This document shows, in pieces, positions 7,327-14,547 of a stretch of DNA of 64,000 bases. How positions within the stretch are numbered: position 1 is the stretch's first letter; every line of letters starts with the position of its first letter. The notes beneath the pieces were generated by a model. The model did no database searches and was not told the DNA's origin. It saw only the letters and a list, made by a program, of their open reading frames with translations. Origin of the DNA: Pseudomonas asuensis (GTDB lineage Bacteria > Pseudomonadota > Gammaproteobacteria > Pseudomonadales > Pseudomonadaceae); NCBI RefSeq assembly GCF_014646755.1, contig NZ_BMNW01000011.1:1-64000 (forward strand), given 5' to 3'. The position numbers and the translations under genes are program-made.

Positions 7327-7593
7327 ATGACGCACGCATTATGGCCTGAGTGGGCCACTTTCAAATGTCCTTTCTGCGATGAGAGTCATCGAGTGCGACT
7401 TGCCCGCGATGCCCTCAACGGGCCAGTTGACGATGACGGGAACCAAACCCCTGACCCGGTTGATTTCGCCTACTGCCTCAAGGGCGATACTGATCTGCCG
7501 TCGGTTGTTGGGCTTCATGCTGATCGCCGTGTTTTGAAAGAGACAGCCCCCGCCTCGATGGCGTTTGAAGATACCGGCAGTTACTGGGCGTAA
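7327..7593 (+). CDS. Duplicated small zinc-type protein, copy A, 88 aa
   Basis: Starts after GAGGAAAATCCC. A KCPFCDESHRVRL motif at residues 13-25 (Cys-x2-Cys plus His) suggests a half zinc ribbon. It is about 88% identical by eye to the product of 13031-13306, including DNA-level similarity and the same leader, so one arose by recent duplication. The C-terminus differs: this copy ends at SYWA, the other at SYWRIAN. Function unknown. Confidence 0.65.
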   Translation: MTHALWPEWATFKCPFCDESHRVRLARDALNGPVDDDGNQTPDPVDFAYCLKGDTDLPSVVGLHADRRVLKETAPASMAFEDTGSYWA

Positions 7594-7614
7594 GTAGATA
7601 GGAAACTAGTCTCA

Positions 7615-7902
7615 ATGAGTGCCACCATAACCCAGCTAGAACAGACTTTGATAACTCAAGCCCGTCTAGCTCATGAGCAAGTAGCCAAGTATTACGAAAA
7701 AGTTAGGGCCAGAAAGCACAGCGGAGCGGATTACGATGAATACCTGAAGCATTACTACAGGCTGAGCGCTCTACTTTATCCGATAGACATCCAAGATAGC
7801 GGGCTTACTGAGGCCGCCTCGCATCAGCTTCGTGGCATCGATGCCGAACATCAGGTGCTTTACCGACAGTACGCATACCCGAACGTGCCCGACGACGTTT
7901 GA
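7615..7902 (+). CDS. Hypothetical protein, 95 aa (LEQ-family member 1)
   Basis: Starts after ATAGGAAACTAGTCTCA. Helical protein whose N-terminus (TQLEQTLITQARL) is echoed at 18179 (TNLEQNLVTQASL) and more weakly at 16009 (MTKIEEILIAHF, then DADYDECL against SGADYDEYL here). The three genes look like a dispersed paralogous family. Function unknown. Confidence 0.6.
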   Translation: MSATITQLEQTLITQARLAHEQVAKYYEKVRARKHSGADYDEYLKHYYRLSALLYPIDIQDSGLTEAASHQLRGIDAEHQVLYRQYAYPNVPDDV

Positions 7903-7913
7903 ATAGGAAAACC

Positions 7914-7970
7914 ATGCCATTTCTACTTTGGAGAGAGCACGATGAAAACCATAGTTACCTTTCTGTATGA
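7914..7970 (+). CDS. Mini-ORF, 18 codons, overlapping the next gene
   Basis: ATG placed perfectly after ATAGGAAAACC. It runs across the start of the 7942 gene in another frame (MPFLLWREHDENHSYLSV). It could be an upstream regulatory ORF for that gene, or the result of a frameshift that cut off its original N-terminus. Confidence 0.3.
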   Translation: MPFLLWREHDENHSYLSV

Positions 7971-8400
7971 CCATTGGGCTCCGAAGCCTGTCAATGAGTT
8001 AGAAGTAGGTGATTTGATCTCTCAAGGAGGAAAAGTCACCACTGTAGCCGCTCTTCCTTATGCGGAGGGTGGGAAGACACATATTCCGGGCGAGCCCTAT
8101 GATTCCGGCCCGATCAAGCTGCTCGTTGGTGAGTTTGCCGATGGGATGGAACACGTCATGATGGCTATGGAGTTAGTGGGTTCTGAGCTAGCAGAGTTTG
8201 ATGACGGTACAGCGCTGATTACAGACCTTGAAGCAGGGCACGGCCCAGTGTATTCACCTCGCCTTCCGGTGTCAGAGCTGGAAGCGTTCTGTGCGGAGCA
8301 TATCGAGCGCTATCAAGCATTCTATGACGCCAATGAAGATGCCATCGAAAGCCGTCAAACGGTTACTCTTGAGCCATGGTGGTCTCAGGCACAGCAGTGA
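7942..8400 (+). CDS. Hypothetical protein, 152 aa
   Basis: Starts 7 nt after GGAGAGAG. The array motif lies 30 nt further upstream and serves the overlapping mini-ORF at 7914. Acidic; a beta-rich N-terminal part (VNELEVGDLISQGGKVTTV, reminiscent of a small barrel) is followed by helices. Not recognised. Confidence 0.6.
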   Translation: MKTIVTFLYDHWAPKPVNELEVGDLISQGGKVTTVAALPYAEGGKTHIPGEPYDSGPIKLLVGEFADGMEHVMMAMELVGSELAEFDDGTALITDLEAGHGPVYSPRLPVSELEAFCAEHIERYQAFYDANEDAIESRQTVTLEPWWSQAQQ

Positions 8401-8413
8401 TAGGAAAACGCTC

Positions 8414-8461
8414 ATGCGCTATGCGAACAGGCCGTTTCCAGCCCACTACATCAAACCGTAA
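8414..8461 (+). CDS. Mini-ORF, 15 codons
   Basis: ATG after ATAGGAAAACGCTC; encodes MRYANRPFPAHYIKP. Its TAA overlaps the AAGGAA Shine-Dalgarno of the next gene, so it may couple translation. Confidence 0.3.
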   Translation: MRYANRPFPAHYIKP

Positions 8462-8473
8462 GGAACGCCGTAA

Positions 8474-8776
8474 ATGCTGATACAAACCCGTGAATACCAT
8501 CCCATTGCCACCCTACCGGGTGCTCAACCAGTCAAGTTCGAGGTGTCTCCGTTTCACTTGCATGTGAGCATTGGGCAGCCCTACACCGAGATGGCGGTCA
8601 AGTTGGGTCAATTGCGCTTCGAGGAGACCACAATGACGTTCAACAAAATTCCAGTGGTCAACGTGTGCGGTGGTAGTGGGAGCGATTTGTTCTGGCAGAT
8701 CGCGCTTAAGCCTGAAGACGCCGCCGACTTGCAAACGCTGATCGCTGAAATTCTCGAAGCGGCCAAGAGTCTGTAG
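8474..8776 (+). CDS. Hypothetical protein, 100 aa
   Basis: Starts 8 nt after AAGGAA. A mixed alpha/beta composition, a Gly-rich loop (VCGGSGSD, about residues 64-71) and a C-terminal helix are visible. Not recognised. Separated from the next gene by a 44-nt spacer ending in the array motif. Confidence 0.6.
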   Translation: MLIQTREYHPIATLPGAQPVKFEVSPFHLHVSIGQPYTEMAVKLGQLRFEETTMTFNKIPVVNVCGGSGSDLFWQIALKPEDAADLQTLIAEILEAAKSL

Positions 8777-8820
8777 CAATCCCGCCCTAGTTCGCCGGGG
8801 CTTCAAGGAAAAGTAGGCCA

Positions 8821-9330
8821 ATGCTAACCACGACTAAAGAGGCCGAACGCAGGGTGGCAGTTGCGCGTGAAGAAGCCAAGAAAGACTTCATTTCATGCCT
8901 TGAAGCATGGCACAAGCGGCAAAGTGACCATCAAGCGACCCTGGAAGCATCGTTTGACCTAAATGATATTAAAGCATGGTGCGTGAATGTCTGGGACGAT
9001 TACCCCGAGGAAGGAACCACATACGCTTACGTCGAAATGCCGTCTGTGCCGAACTGCATCAGCCTTGATGTGCTCTTGCATCTATTGACCTATGGACGAA
9101 GCAACTGCCTGATCAATAAAGCTGGTGTGAGCCTTAACCTCCGTTTCCAGGATTTATCCAGCGTGTATCCGGCATTGATCGGCAACCCTACAGGCGAATA
9201 TAGCCTTTTCAAACGGTGGGAAATCACCATCGTCGGAGCTAGCTATGAGGCGTTAGATCAAGTCGTCTATGGGATGAAGCAGGCACCCATGTACCTGGGG
9301 AAGCCTTTCGATGTTATTAGCGAGTCATAG
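8821..9330 (+). CDS. Hypothetical protein, 169 aa
   Basis: Starts after AAGGAAAAGTAGGCCA. The N-terminal 45 residues are a charged helix (probably coiled coil), followed by an alpha/beta part with no recognised motif. Soluble. Followed by an array motif (ATAGGAAAAC) that leads into a broken integrase segment. Confidence 0.6.
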   Translation: MLTTTKEAERRVAVAREEAKKDFISCLEAWHKRQSDHQATLEASFDLNDIKAWCVNVWDDYPEEGTTYAYVEMPSVPNCISLDVLLHLLTYGRSNCLINKAGVSLNLRFQDLSSVYPALIGNPTGEYSLFKRWEITIVGASYEALDQVVYGMKQAPMYLGKPFDVISES

Positions 9331-9339
9331 GAAAACACG

Positions 9340-9378
9340 ATGGCTACTGCTGCGCTCACCCCATGTGCAAAAGCCTGA
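9340..9378 (+). CDS. Mini-ORF, 12 codons, at the edge of the integrase remnant
   Basis: ATG after ATAGGAAAACACG, then a stop after 12 codons where the integrase-like DNA begins. Probably an array gene truncated by the arrival of that segment. Confidence 0.25.
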   Translation: MATAALTPCAKA

Positions 9379-9719
9379 CCCACACTCGCTGGCTTGCCGC
9401 CCTGGACGCCTGGATTGAGGTTCGCTTGCGCCGTCGCTGGGGTCATCATCCGGTGATGACGAATACCGGGGCCTGCGCCCAGGTTCAAAACTGGTCACTA
9501 CGCACAAGGGCCAGGCCTTTGAACTGACGTTCAAGCACCGCATGTTGGACACCGGCCCTGAGGTCTACAGGGCGCTCATTGGCGGCTAAAGTGCGGGCTG
9601 CTACAGGCGATGTTGAAGCGGTGCAAATGATCCTTGGGCATGCCCAGCTTGATCACAGCAAGCCTTATCTCAGCGTTGACCAAGGGGTCATTCGGCGAGC
9701 GTTTGAAATTGCCTTGTAG
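9370..9719 (+). pseudogene. Tyrosine recombinase (phage-type integrase) remnant
   Basis: Fragments in two or more frames resemble the C-terminal catalytic domain of a tyrosine recombinase. One encodes KHRMLDTGPEVYRALIGG before a stop near 9589. The next, from about 9591, encodes VEAVQMILGHAQLDHSKPYL and then SVDQGVIRRAFEIAL. The LGH box and the nucleophile-type Tyr (in SKPYLSVD) are recognisable, while the N-terminal half, intact frame and start are missing. A shorter piece of the same 3' end recurs at 20071-20109, each time just upstream of a PapB-like gene. Confidence 0.6.
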
Positions 9720-9737
9720 GCCGGTTTTCAAGATCGT

Positions 9738-9775
9738 TCATTCATGAGATAGTTAACCGAATTGGGTAAACGTTT
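9738..9775. promoter_or_regulatory. Operator-like inverted repeat upstream of papB-like gene 1
   Basis: Contains GTTAACCGAATTGGGTAAAC, an imperfect palindrome with GTTAACC and GGTAAAC arms. The same element occurs at about 20141-20160 before the second papB-like gene. Related TTAACCG palindromes follow each gene, which suggests autoregulation. Confidence 0.5.
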
Positions 9776-9791
9776 CGGTCGAGGTTTGTCG

Positions 9792-10037
9792 GTGTCAGAG
9801 AAGAACAAATTGGTTCCTGGTGAAGTTGACCCTGCTCACCTTTCAGGGTTGCTGCGCTTCACTGGAATCCACGGCGAAGCTGTTGTAGCCGCGCTACGCG
9901 GACACCTTGTCGAGGGTCGCAAGCAGGCAGACGTATGCCGAGAGTTCAACGTCAAGCCACCACTGCTTTCCAGAAAGGTAGCGGACTTGAACGAGGTCAG
10001 TGACATTGCCAAAGAGGTATCAATATTTTACCGATAA
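9792..10037 (+). CDS. PapB/FocB-type transcriptional regulator, copy 1
   Basis: 81 residues, GTG start after GAGGTTTGTCG; the same GTG and GAGGTT spacing at 20184 supports it over a TTG at 9762. The sequence LVPGEVDPAHLSGLLRF, then VVAALRGHLVEGRKQADVCR and LLSRKV matches the PapB family of adhesin-operon regulators, which bind DNA cooperatively through a helix-turn-helix (about residues 45-70). It is about 78% identical by eye to the 20184 gene. Flanking TTAACCG palindromes are likely its operators. Targets on this plasmid are unknown; no fimbrial genes are present. Confidence 0.7.
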   Translation: MSEKNKLVPGEVDPAHLSGLLRFTGIHGEAVVAALRGHLVEGRKQADVCREFNVKPPLLSRKVADLNEVSDIAKEVSIFYR

Positions 10038-10055
10038 CGGTTAAAACATATTTGC

Positions 10056-10078
10056 ATAGTTAACCGTATACGGTTAAT
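10056..10078. promoter_or_regulatory. TTAACCG palindrome downstream of papB-like gene 1
   Basis: TTAACCGTATACGGTTAA is a perfect 18-bp palindrome. A sister site, TTAACCGTTATAGGTTAA, follows the second papB-like gene at about 20450. It sits in front of the 10116/10262 gene pair and may control it. Confidence 0.55.
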
Positions 10079-10115
10079 GTGTCCTCATTGAAGCGAATCA
10101 ATGAGGACGCAGCAA

Positions 10116-10262
10116 ATGGACAAGAAGGCAAAAATCGCGGCGGTTGTGAAGGTGACAAGCGTAACCGCAGAAGTCACCTATCAGTACCTTGAAGCTGAGG
10201 AGTGGTCGGTAGATGACACGGTGTGTGACATTCGCTCTAAGCGCAAAATGGGGCTGCTGTAA
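10116..10262 (+). CDS. Hypothetical protein, 48 aa
   Basis: Short ORF beginning MDKKAKIAAVVKVTSVTAEV. Its stop overlaps the next start (TAATG), which argues for a real coupled pair. It begins about 40 nt after the TTAACCG palindrome. An earlier ATG at 10101 is in the same frame and would add five residues. Not recognised. Confidence 0.5.
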   Translation: MDKKAKIAAVVKVTSVTAEVTYQYLEAEEWSVDDTVCDIRSKRKMGLL

Positions 10263-10480
10263 TGGCTCGCTCAACTCCCTTCCAGACCCGCGACAAACTG
10301 GGGTTGGTCGCGGCCAAGAAGCTGGAGGCGGCCCGCGATGCTCTGCATGCCTACCGGATGGCATGCATCGAATGTGGTGATCATGCTGCCAGCCATGACC
10401 GGCGGCATTCGTTGCTCGGTGAACTCGGCGAGCTATCGGCTTTTATCGAAGGCGCCTGCAAAGCCAGTAGCGCTAACTAA
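10262..10480 (+). CDS. Hypothetical protein, 72 aa
   Basis: Coupled to the 48-residue gene through a TAATG overlap. Helical, Ala-rich, with a Cys-x2-Cys...His pattern (CIECGDHAASH, about 36-46) that may bind zinc. Not recognised. Confidence 0.6.
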   Translation: MARSTPFQTRDKLGLVAAKKLEAARDALHAYRMACIECGDHAASHDRRHSLLGELGELSAFIEGACKASSAN

Positions 10481-10524
10481 TTGACTACGCCCCGGTGCGC
10501 CGGAGCATCAAGGAAAAACCCGCA

Positions 10525-10746
10525 ATGACATCGAAACCTGAACTTAACCAGCGCGACCATCAGAACATGGACGCATTTCTCGGGCATGTGCTTGACGGCT
10601 ACAAGACCGGTGAAATCACTAAGGACGCTGCTTTGGGGGCCTTGGCTCATGTAATGACAGCCCTCGATTTGGGCAACTACACCGAAGCACGATCTTGGTT
10701 CGAAGAAGGGCGGAAGCTCCTTTCGAAAGAACCTATCACTGAATGA
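10525..10746 (+). CDS. Hypothetical protein, 73 aa
   Basis: Start set by AAGGAAAAACCCGCA. Helical, acidic. It resembles small tetratricopeptide-like or regulatory helical proteins, but no family can be assigned. The next array motif (ATAGGAAAA) starts at its stop codon. Confidence 0.6.
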   Translation: MTSKPELNQRDHQNMDAFLGHVLDGYKTGEITKDAALGALAHVMTALDLGNYTEARSWFEEGRKLLSKEPITE

Positions 10747-10760
10747 TAGGAAAATCGGCC

Positions 10761-10835
10761 ATGAGTAGTAGACGATGCAATCTTTGTCTTAAACGCGCCC
10801 TAATGAAAAAGAAATTATGTTCTACGAAACGGTAA
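10761..10835 (+). CDS. Mini-ORF, 24 codons, Cys/Lys-rich
   Basis: ATG after ATAGGAAAATCGGCC; encodes a basic peptide containing RRCNLCLKRALMKKK. The C-x2-C and later Cys suggest metal binding if made. It overlaps the start of the 10817 gene by 19 nt in another frame, so it may drive coupled re-initiation. Confidence 0.35.
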   Translation: MSSRRCNLCLKRALMKKKLCSTKR

Positions 10836-11029
10836 AAGCCGCATACGAAGCGGGAAAAGTTAGGGTTGGTCTTATCGCAATCGGTGGCGGTGATCGCGTC
10901 ACCATCGAGGCCAATGGCCTCATTGGTTTCAAGTCAGCGTTTCTCTCCGAAGCAGAGCGGCAGAAGCTGGCCGAGCTTTCCAAAACCGATGCGAAGGCCA
11001 TGAAAGCCCGCCAGTCGAAGCGGGAATGA
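10817..11029 (+). CDS. Hypothetical protein, 70 aa
   Basis: Overlaps the 24-codon mini-ORF and lacks a strong Shine-Dalgarno of its own (AAAAAGAAATT), which suggests translational coupling. A short beta segment (VRVGLIAIGGGDRVTIEANG) precedes a charged C-terminal helix. Not recognised. Confidence 0.5.
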   Translation: MFYETVKAAYEAGKVRVGLIAIGGGDRVTIEANGLIGFKSAFLSEAERQKLAELSKTDAKAMKARQSKRE

Positions 11030-11056
11030 GTTTAGATTTCAATGGTGGCCGGTACT

Positions 11057-11099
11057 ACTCAGCCGAACATGACACTCATACGAACGGATCACGGAAAAC
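11057..11099. repeat. 43-bp leader repeat, copy 1
   Basis: Shares ACTCAGCCGAACATG, CTCATACGAAC and GATCACGGA(A/G)AAC with 14918-14960. Here it ends in the motif that serves the gene at 11104. Confidence 0.6.
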
Positions 11100-11103
11100 T
11101 GCG

Positions 11104-11409
11104 ATGAATGTAAGACCGGGAAATATAGAGATTGTTGTGGCTGTAACCTGGCTCGCCCTTGGAGCCTACTTCGGACTGGAAGGCCGGCCTTTGCTCATGG
11201 GCGCGCTGGCTGGTGTCGTGTTCATGCTCGGATTCTGGGGAATGTTCGTCCTAGTCATCAGCGCTGCGAACTTTACGCTGCTTCCCAGCTACAGCCGTGC
11301 ACCCTTCCCCGCGTGCGCAGTTGCGCCTTTCAGCACAGGGCTAACCCTGCTGCTTTTGAAGGGTTGGCCTGGAGTACGCAAGACACTGATCACGGAAATC
11401 AAGTCATGA
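11104..11409 (+). CDS. Hypothetical membrane protein, 101 aa
   Basis: Starts after ATCACGGAAAACTGCG; the frame is open to 11026 but the upstream part coincides with the 43-bp repeat. Three hydrophobic segments (about 11-28, 32-56 and 70-88). Probably an inner-membrane protein. Its stop overlaps the next start (ATGA). Family unknown. Confidence 0.55.
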   Translation: MNVRPGNIEIVVAVTWLALGAYFGLEGRPLLMGALAGVVFMLGFWGMFVLVISAANFTLLPSYSRAPFPACAVAPFSTGLTLLLLKGWPGVRKTLITEIKS

Positions 11410-11816
11410 AACAGAAATTTGCAGCTATGGTGCTGCTGGGCGGAGCGGTATGTACTGGCTACGTTTACGCTGATCAGCAACCCACCGTAGCCAACAGCTA
11501 TATGCAGAACGTGCTATGTGGGAGCCGTCAGGTAGCGGAAGCATTGCAGCCTGCAAAGTTGGACGGTTGGGATCAGACCGTGACAATTGCAAGCTTCACT
11601 GCCGACGTGATCGGTGACAAAGGTCTGGTGTGCAACGTACACGCGGTGATGAAGCGGGAAAAGCCCGGCGGAATGGTTGGAGATATTCGCGAAATAGATG
11701 GGTTGATTTTGGTAGCCATCACAAGCGAGGCCGCTGTCGTAGCCGAGAAGATAGATAGAGGGTTTGCTGACACCCTTCTGGCGTCTAAAGCCGTTCAAGC
11801 CATGGCTTCGAATTGA
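11406..11816 (+). CDS. Hypothetical exported protein, 136 aa
   Basis: Coupled to the membrane protein upstream (ATGA overlap), with a CACGGAAATCAAGTC leader. Residues 1-22 are a signal peptide with a likely cleavage after VYA. The mature part has two Cys residues (about 38 and 76) that could form a disulfide in the periplasm. Not recognised. The pair may work together at the cell envelope. Confidence 0.6.
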   Translation: MKQKFAAMVLLGGAVCTGYVYADQQPTVANSYMQNVLCGSRQVAEALQPAKLDGWDQTVTIASFTADVIGDKGLVCNVHAVMKREKPGGMVGDIREIDGLILVAITSEAAVVAEKIDRGFADTLLASKAVQAMASN

Positions 11817-11862
11817 TCTAGGAAAACATAAGATAAAACTGTAAGGATTGTCCTTGTATTTT

Positions 11863-11884
11863 TGTATGATGTTTATTATACGAA
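11863..11884. promoter_or_regulatory. 22-bp palindromic operator / promoter
   Basis: Plasmid-wide operator type: TTGTATGATG at the left end, ATTATACGA at the right end. A TATTATACG-like -10 lies on the right arm, 16 nt before the leader ATG. Confidence 0.55.
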
Positions 11885-11899
11885 AACGAAAGGATCGGT

Positions 11900-11914
11900 A
11901 TGAATAAGAAGTAA
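11900..11914 (+). CDS. Leader mini-ORF MNKK
   Basis: Four codons after AAAGGATCGGT, conserved in position with MKKK at 2091. Probably a leader peptide or ribosome-loading site rather than a functional protein. Confidence 0.35.
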   Translation: MNKK

Positions 11915-11967
11915 GCGCTCACTTGCATATGCCGCCCTTCGCGTCTCCTAGTACTATTAGGAAAACG

Positions 11968-12021
11968 ATGGTGACTTCGGATTTAAACGTGACTGATAAA
12001 GAGGCTAGCTCGATCAGCTGA
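11968..12021 (+). CDS. Mini-ORF, 17 codons
   Basis: ATG after TTAGGAAAACG; encodes an acidic peptide (MVTSDLNVTDKEASSIS). It follows promoter-leader copy 2, in the place held by the 70-residue membrane protein after copy 1. A decayed gene or a microprotein. Confidence 0.3.
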   Translation: MVTSDLNVTDKEASSIS

Positions 12022-12066
12022 ATGATCAAGTAAAGCATCATGGACATAGAAACGAGGAAACCAAGC

Positions 12067-12582
12067 ATGATTGACGTCTTTATCCGCACCAACACGACCA
12101 TCACCGACATCGCAAAGGCGCTGTCTGGCTTTGACTGTAACAGAGTCCAAGTACGCAACGGCGGGCCTACCGAAATCTGGCAGCGTACCTCTGAGGGGTG
12201 GGTTGTAGATGAGCCAGGGATGACTTTGTACGAAGACCTTTCTGCAAATTACATCGAGCTCTACGGCTATGTGACCAAACATGGTCTGACGGAGCCTATC
12301 AACGCCCCATCACTCAGACTTTCTGGAGACGAAGCCGGGGAGTGGCTGGCATCCATGGAGCGCCGCCGATACCTCCTGGAGGATAGTATCGGCTGCTCAG
12401 TAAACGTGGCTGTTGATGGGCGTATCGTCAAGTGCGCAGTGGCGACATTTGCTTTGTCAGAGTTCAAGCAGCGTGCCATCGAGCCAGGTACTGAGTTGAA
12501 CGACAAAATATTGGTCTGGGCTGCTGACATGCTGAAGGCCGGTGCCGATGCTATCGACGTGTGTATAGCAAGACACAACTGA
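12067..12582 (+). CDS. Hypothetical protein, 171 aa
   Basis: Starts after CGAGGAAACCAAGC; an in-frame ATG at 12040 lies upstream of the motif. Mixed alpha/beta soluble protein with no recognised motif. First larger gene behind the second promoter-leader cassette. Confidence 0.6.
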   Translation: MIDVFIRTNTTITDIAKALSGFDCNRVQVRNGGPTEIWQRTSEGWVVDEPGMTLYEDLSANYIELYGYVTKHGLTEPINAPSLRLSGDEAGEWLASMERRRYLLEDSIGCSVNVAVDGRIVKCAVATFALSEFKQRAIEPGTELNDKILVWAADMLKAGADAIDVCIARHN

Positions 12583-12597
12583 TCTAGGAAAACAGCC

Positions 12598-12966
12598 ATG
12601 AAGACATTGAGTGAAAAACAGGCAGAATTGAGGTTGACCGTTGCTCTCCCGACCGCTGATGACTGGCAGTTGTTGGTTGACGATAAGGAGACTAAAGAAC
12701 AGTTGGTCAACAGGTTGAATGCTGTGCTGGTAGCCGCTCTTGAATTTGCGAAGCGCGACGACTCCACCTGGGGTCAAATCAGTGAAGAAATTTTCCCTGC
12801 GCTTTTTAAGCTTGATGCTGAATTCCCGAATGCTGGGATTAGAGACAGCGAAGGTTACTTGACAGTGGCACGTTTCTTTGCGGTGAACTACAGCCCCGCA
12901 ATGTACGACTTCCTCCGGTATTTCGAGGCCGACAACAACGATAAATACGTTGAGATGAGGCGCTAG
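12598..12966 (+). CDS. Hypothetical protein, 122 aa
   Basis: Starts after CTAGGAAAACAGCC. Acidic helical protein with aromatic residues near the C-terminus (YDFLRYFEADN). No family recognised. 15 nt separate it from the previous gene. Confidence 0.6.
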   Translation: MKTLSEKQAELRLTVALPTADDWQLLVDDKETKEQLVNRLNAVLVAALEFAKRDDSTWGQISEEIFPALFKLDAEFPNAGIRDSEGYLTVARFFAVNYSPAMYDFLRYFEADNNDKYVEMRR

Positions 12967-13030
12967 AGCTGGCTTGGCGTTTTGATCAGTCCCAAGAAAG
13001 CATCACGGACGTGGAAGCGAGGAAAATCCT

Positions 13031-13306
13031 ATGACGCACGCACTATGGCCTGAGTGGGCCACTTTCAAATGTCCTTTCTGCGATGAGAGTCATCGAGTGC
13101 GACTTGCCCAGGATGCCCTCAACGGGCCAGTTGACGATGACGGGCATCGAACACCTGACCTGGTTGATTTCGCTTACTGCCTCAAGGGCGAGACTGATCC
13201 GCCGTCGGTTGTTGCGCTTCATGCTAATCGCCGTGTTTTGAAAGAGACAGCCCCCGCCTCGATGGTGTTTGAAGATACCGGCAGTTACTGGCGTATTGCG
13301 AACTGA
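13031..13306 (+). CDS. Duplicated small zinc-type protein, copy B, 91 aa
   Basis: Starts after GAGGAAAATCCT. Paralogue of the 7327 gene with the same KCPFCDESHRVRL motif and near-identical sequence; the differences are mostly single substitutions plus a C-terminal RIAN extension. The duplication includes the ribosome-binding leader. Confidence 0.65.
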   Translation: MTHALWPEWATFKCPFCDESHRVRLAQDALNGPVDDDGHRTPDLVDFAYCLKGETDPPSVVALHANRRVLKETAPASMVFEDTGSYWRIAN

Positions 13307-13362
13307 AAGGAAAAAAGACCTGACTACCTGGCGGCGGGGTGCGAGGGTCTAGCGGAGACGAA

Positions 13363-14049
13363 ATGGACAGTGAAACCGATAGATTGCATTGTATGGCTAT
13401 CAGGCATGAGTATCTTCGGTGTAAAGATGCCTTTGAACTCTTCGTCGCGCAAGGTGAGTCCATGGTCCTCCAAGGCCATAGTTATCAGCGGGCATACCGG
13501 GCCTACAATGCTTACTCCAGCTTCATTCACCATCTGTACGAACTGTATATGGCCCTTTTTGCACGGGACCATCAAGTCGCTGATATCAAAACTTGCCCTA
13601 GGATAAAAGCTTGGGTGAAAGGTGAGCAGGCCAAGCTAATTGGTGATGCAAAAAGTAAAGTCGGTACGCATACGTACACTGATAGGGAACTAAATGAGCA
13701 AGTTCACCTTCAGGCCAATCAGTGGTTATCAAGCATCGACAGAGGCGCTGTCTCCGCCAAAATGCACCTACGTTCCCAATACGAAAGCATGCTACCTGTC
13801 GATCAAAATTTCGGTCCAGCCTTTCGATCTATGCGGAACAAGATTGCAGGCCATGTAACGTATGAAAGGATTGAGCAGGTCAAGCTGACCGAGTTCTTCC
13901 AGAAGTACCACCCCTACCTTTGCATGCTTTTTAGAAATGTAGGAAGTAACTCATTCGGACGTAATCTTGACACTGTACCGGACTTCGGAGAAGTGACTAG
14001 CTTCTTGGACATATTCAACAAGCCCGACCCAAATACTAAAGTTGAATAA
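13363..14049 (+). CDS. HEPN-type protein (candidate RNase / abortive-infection factor)
   Basis: 228 residues, largely helical. R158-N159...H164 (MRNKIAGH) matches the RNx4H active-site motif of HEPN ribonucleases found in toxin-antitoxin and abortive-infection systems; the flanking helical pattern fits. No nucleotidyltransferase (MNT) partner is adjacent; the next gene is a small membrane-anchored protein. The start is the ATG after GGAGACGAA; an array motif (AAGGAAAAA) lies about 45 nt upstream. The first 80 residues are rich in Tyr and His. Enzyme activity is inferred from the motif alone. Confidence 0.5.
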   Translation: MDSETDRLHCMAIRHEYLRCKDAFELFVAQGESMVLQGHSYQRAYRAYNAYSSFIHHLYELYMALFARDHQVADIKTCPRIKAWVKGEQAKLIGDAKSKVGTHTYTDRELNEQVHLQANQWLSSIDRGAVSAKMHLRSQYESMLPVDQNFGPAFRSMRNKIAGHVTYERIEQVKLTEFFQKYHPYLCMLFRNVGSNSFGRNLDTVPDFGEVTSFLDIFNKPDPNTKVE

Positions 14050-14064
14050 TCACGGAAACCACTG

Positions 14065-14370
14065 ATGCAAAAGAAAATAGCAATTCGTGTAGTCGTGGTC
14101 TGCGCGTTGGTTCTCAGCGGTTATGTTGGGCGCTGGTTTTACCTGTCGTCAGAAGCGTCTCCTGATGAGGTGGCAGTAGCTGCTATGACCAGTTCATGCG
14201 CTATGGAGATGCTGAGCCAAGAAAAACCTGGTGGCACATTAAGAGGTACATTTCACAACGGGGACGTTTGGACGGTTGGTGATCTGAATGTTGTTCAGGG
14301 TATCTGCGAGGAAAAGGATCTTGCTGGGAAGCAAGCAATAGCTGCCAAAACAGCAGATCGCCCTGACTGA
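14065..14370 (+). CDS. Hypothetical membrane-anchored protein, 101 aa
   Basis: Starts after CACGGAAACCACTG. A basic N-terminus and hydrophobic segment (5-25) form a signal anchor, followed by an exported domain with Cys at about 50 and 87, a possible disulfide. It lies 15 nt after the HEPN gene and could be its partner, but nothing in the sequence proves that. Confidence 0.55.
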   Translation: MQKKIAIRVVVVCALVLSGYVGRWFYLSSEASPDEVAVAAMTSSCAMEMLSQEKPGGTLRGTFHNGDVWTVGDLNVVQGICEEKDLAGKQAIAAKTADRPD

Positions 14371-14547
14371 CATGCTGATTGACGATAGCTTCTTTGCTGC
14401 AATGTGACCCTGTGACTTTTCAAGGAAATCATTGCTTTCTGACTATGTTGCTCTTCAAAAGGAAGCGGTATACCCGCTTCTCCTGGTTCGTGAGCGCGAA
14501 AGCAGCAGCTTCGACTACTGCTTTATTCATGCTCAGCTACCTCTAGC

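Larger units (their letters stand above)
11822..11966 (+). repeat. Promoter-leader repeat, copy 2
   Basis: Second copy of the 2016-2157 cassette, with operator, four-codon leader and terminal TTAGGAAAAC. It precedes a 17-codon mini-ORF and then the 12067 gene. Confidence 0.75.

Noticed and set aside
12267-12767. 166-codon minus-strand ORF
   Set aside because: Antisense to two motif-led + strand genes; no start signal.
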